64,000 nucleotides of DNA from Strigops habroptila. Lineage: Eukaryota; Chordata; Aves; Psittaciformes; Psittacidae. This document shows, one piece after another, positions 63,630-64,000 of this stretch (position 1 is its first letter; every line of letters begins with the position of its first letter). Position numbers and translations under genes: made by a program. Location of the stretch: contig NC_044277.2 in the NCBI RefSeq assembly GCF_004027225.2, forward strand, positions 133,640,057 through 133,704,056, given 5' to 3'. The notes beneath the pieces are model-generated. The model did no database searches. It saw only the letters and a list, made by a program, of their open reading frames with translations, and had not been told where the DNA came from.

Positions 63630-63902
63630 ACATTGAGGGTTTCGTGCCTTCTCTTTCCATGATGGGTGAAGGTATTTCAACATAGTCTTTGCAAACAGAC
63701 CTGCAGTGGTTCTGCTGAGCATCAGTGTGGCAGGAGACGTGTCAGCTGCTGTCCAAAACCTGTGTTGTTTCTTAGTGTGGCTCTGTGCTGCCAGCAGGAC
63801 TTTGGCTTGGTGTAAGCCCAGCACCGTGGCAGAGACACTTCAGGAGAAGATCTTTGGGGAGTGCTTGGATCAGAGCTCGTGTACATCTGGTGACTGGGCA
63901 AG
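63630..63902 (+). other. Candidate non-coding internal exon (5'UTR of downstream gene)
   Basis: A long pyrimidine tract (T-run, CCCCCTCTTGTC, TTTTTCCCTCTAG) ends in AG at 63628-63629, and an excellent donor, GCAAG|GTAAGA, ends the segment at 63902. The 273 nt between them are GC-richer than the flanks. All three plus-strand frames contain stops near the acceptor side (TGA at 63634, TGA at 63660, TAG in the third frame near 63683), so it cannot be an internal coding exon. It fits a spliced 5'UTR exon, possibly of WIPF3. The ATG-initiated frame at 63706 is open to the donor but encodes nothing recognisable. Confidence 0.45.
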
Positions 63903-64000
63903 GTAAGACCAAATCTGCATAAAAGCTTAGGCAGAGATACTGAGTTTCCCACAGGTGAATCCACCACAGGACTGAGAGAGCAGAATATGAAGAAGGAAGA

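Noticed and set aside
1-64000. CRISPR arrays, operons, phage or bacterial defence systems
   Set aside because: The window is vertebrate chromosomal DNA with introns, CpG islands and LINEs; no regularly spaced repeats or prokaryotic gene organisation are present.

Overview
This is a window of vertebrate nuclear DNA, almost certainly from a bird. It is AT-rich, gene-poor and intron-structured. The dominant recognisable repeats are CR1 LINEs, often ending in the avian CR1 tip (CATTCTGTGATTCTRTG or its complement), and no Alu, L1 or B1/B2-like SINEs were noticed. The gene order matches the CHN2 - PRR15 - WIPF3 block of human chromosome 7p14, with both recognised genes on the + strand.

Layout. 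Positions 1-3462 are the last part of the final intron of CHN2 (beta-chimaerin). Its terminal coding exon, the end of the RhoGAP domain, lies at 3463-3634. It is followed by an AT-rich 3'UTR that probably runs to about 5.3 kb. After an intergenic stretch with two minus-strand CR1 fragments, a strong CpG island (about 12.08-13.6 kb) carries PRR15: a likely non-coding first exon, a short GC-rich intron, and a single coding exon at 12982-13350. From about 14.2 kb to 53 kb I see no gene. This stretch holds CR1 copies of several ages, including one nested insertion and one long copy retaining part of ORF1 and the ORF2 endonuclease, a doubtful LTR-like fragment, simple repeats, hairpins and otherwise unique AT-rich DNA. 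A second CpG island at about 53.1-54.2 kb has no recognisable coding sequence but has splice-donor-like sites on the + strand. Together with a well-formed, non-coding exon-like segment at 63630-63902 it is best explained as the 5' untranslated part of the next gene, which by synteny would be WIPF3. No WIPF3 coding sequence is in the window, so this is inference.

How the genes relate. They do not form a pathway or operon. CHN2 encodes a diacylglycerol-regulated Rac GAP. PRR15 encodes a small nuclear proline-rich protein of poorly known function. WIPF3, if present, is a WASP-interacting actin regulator. The long gene-free interval may hold cis-regulatory elements.

No new biological system was found. 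The most useful observations are the candidate 5' exons of the next gene, a 94%-identical 50-bp direct repeat in the CHN2 intron, several perfect hairpins, the nested CR1, the CR1 copy with ORF1 esterase remnants, and a segment at 63.3-63.5 kb open in reading frames on both strands that deserves a conservation check.
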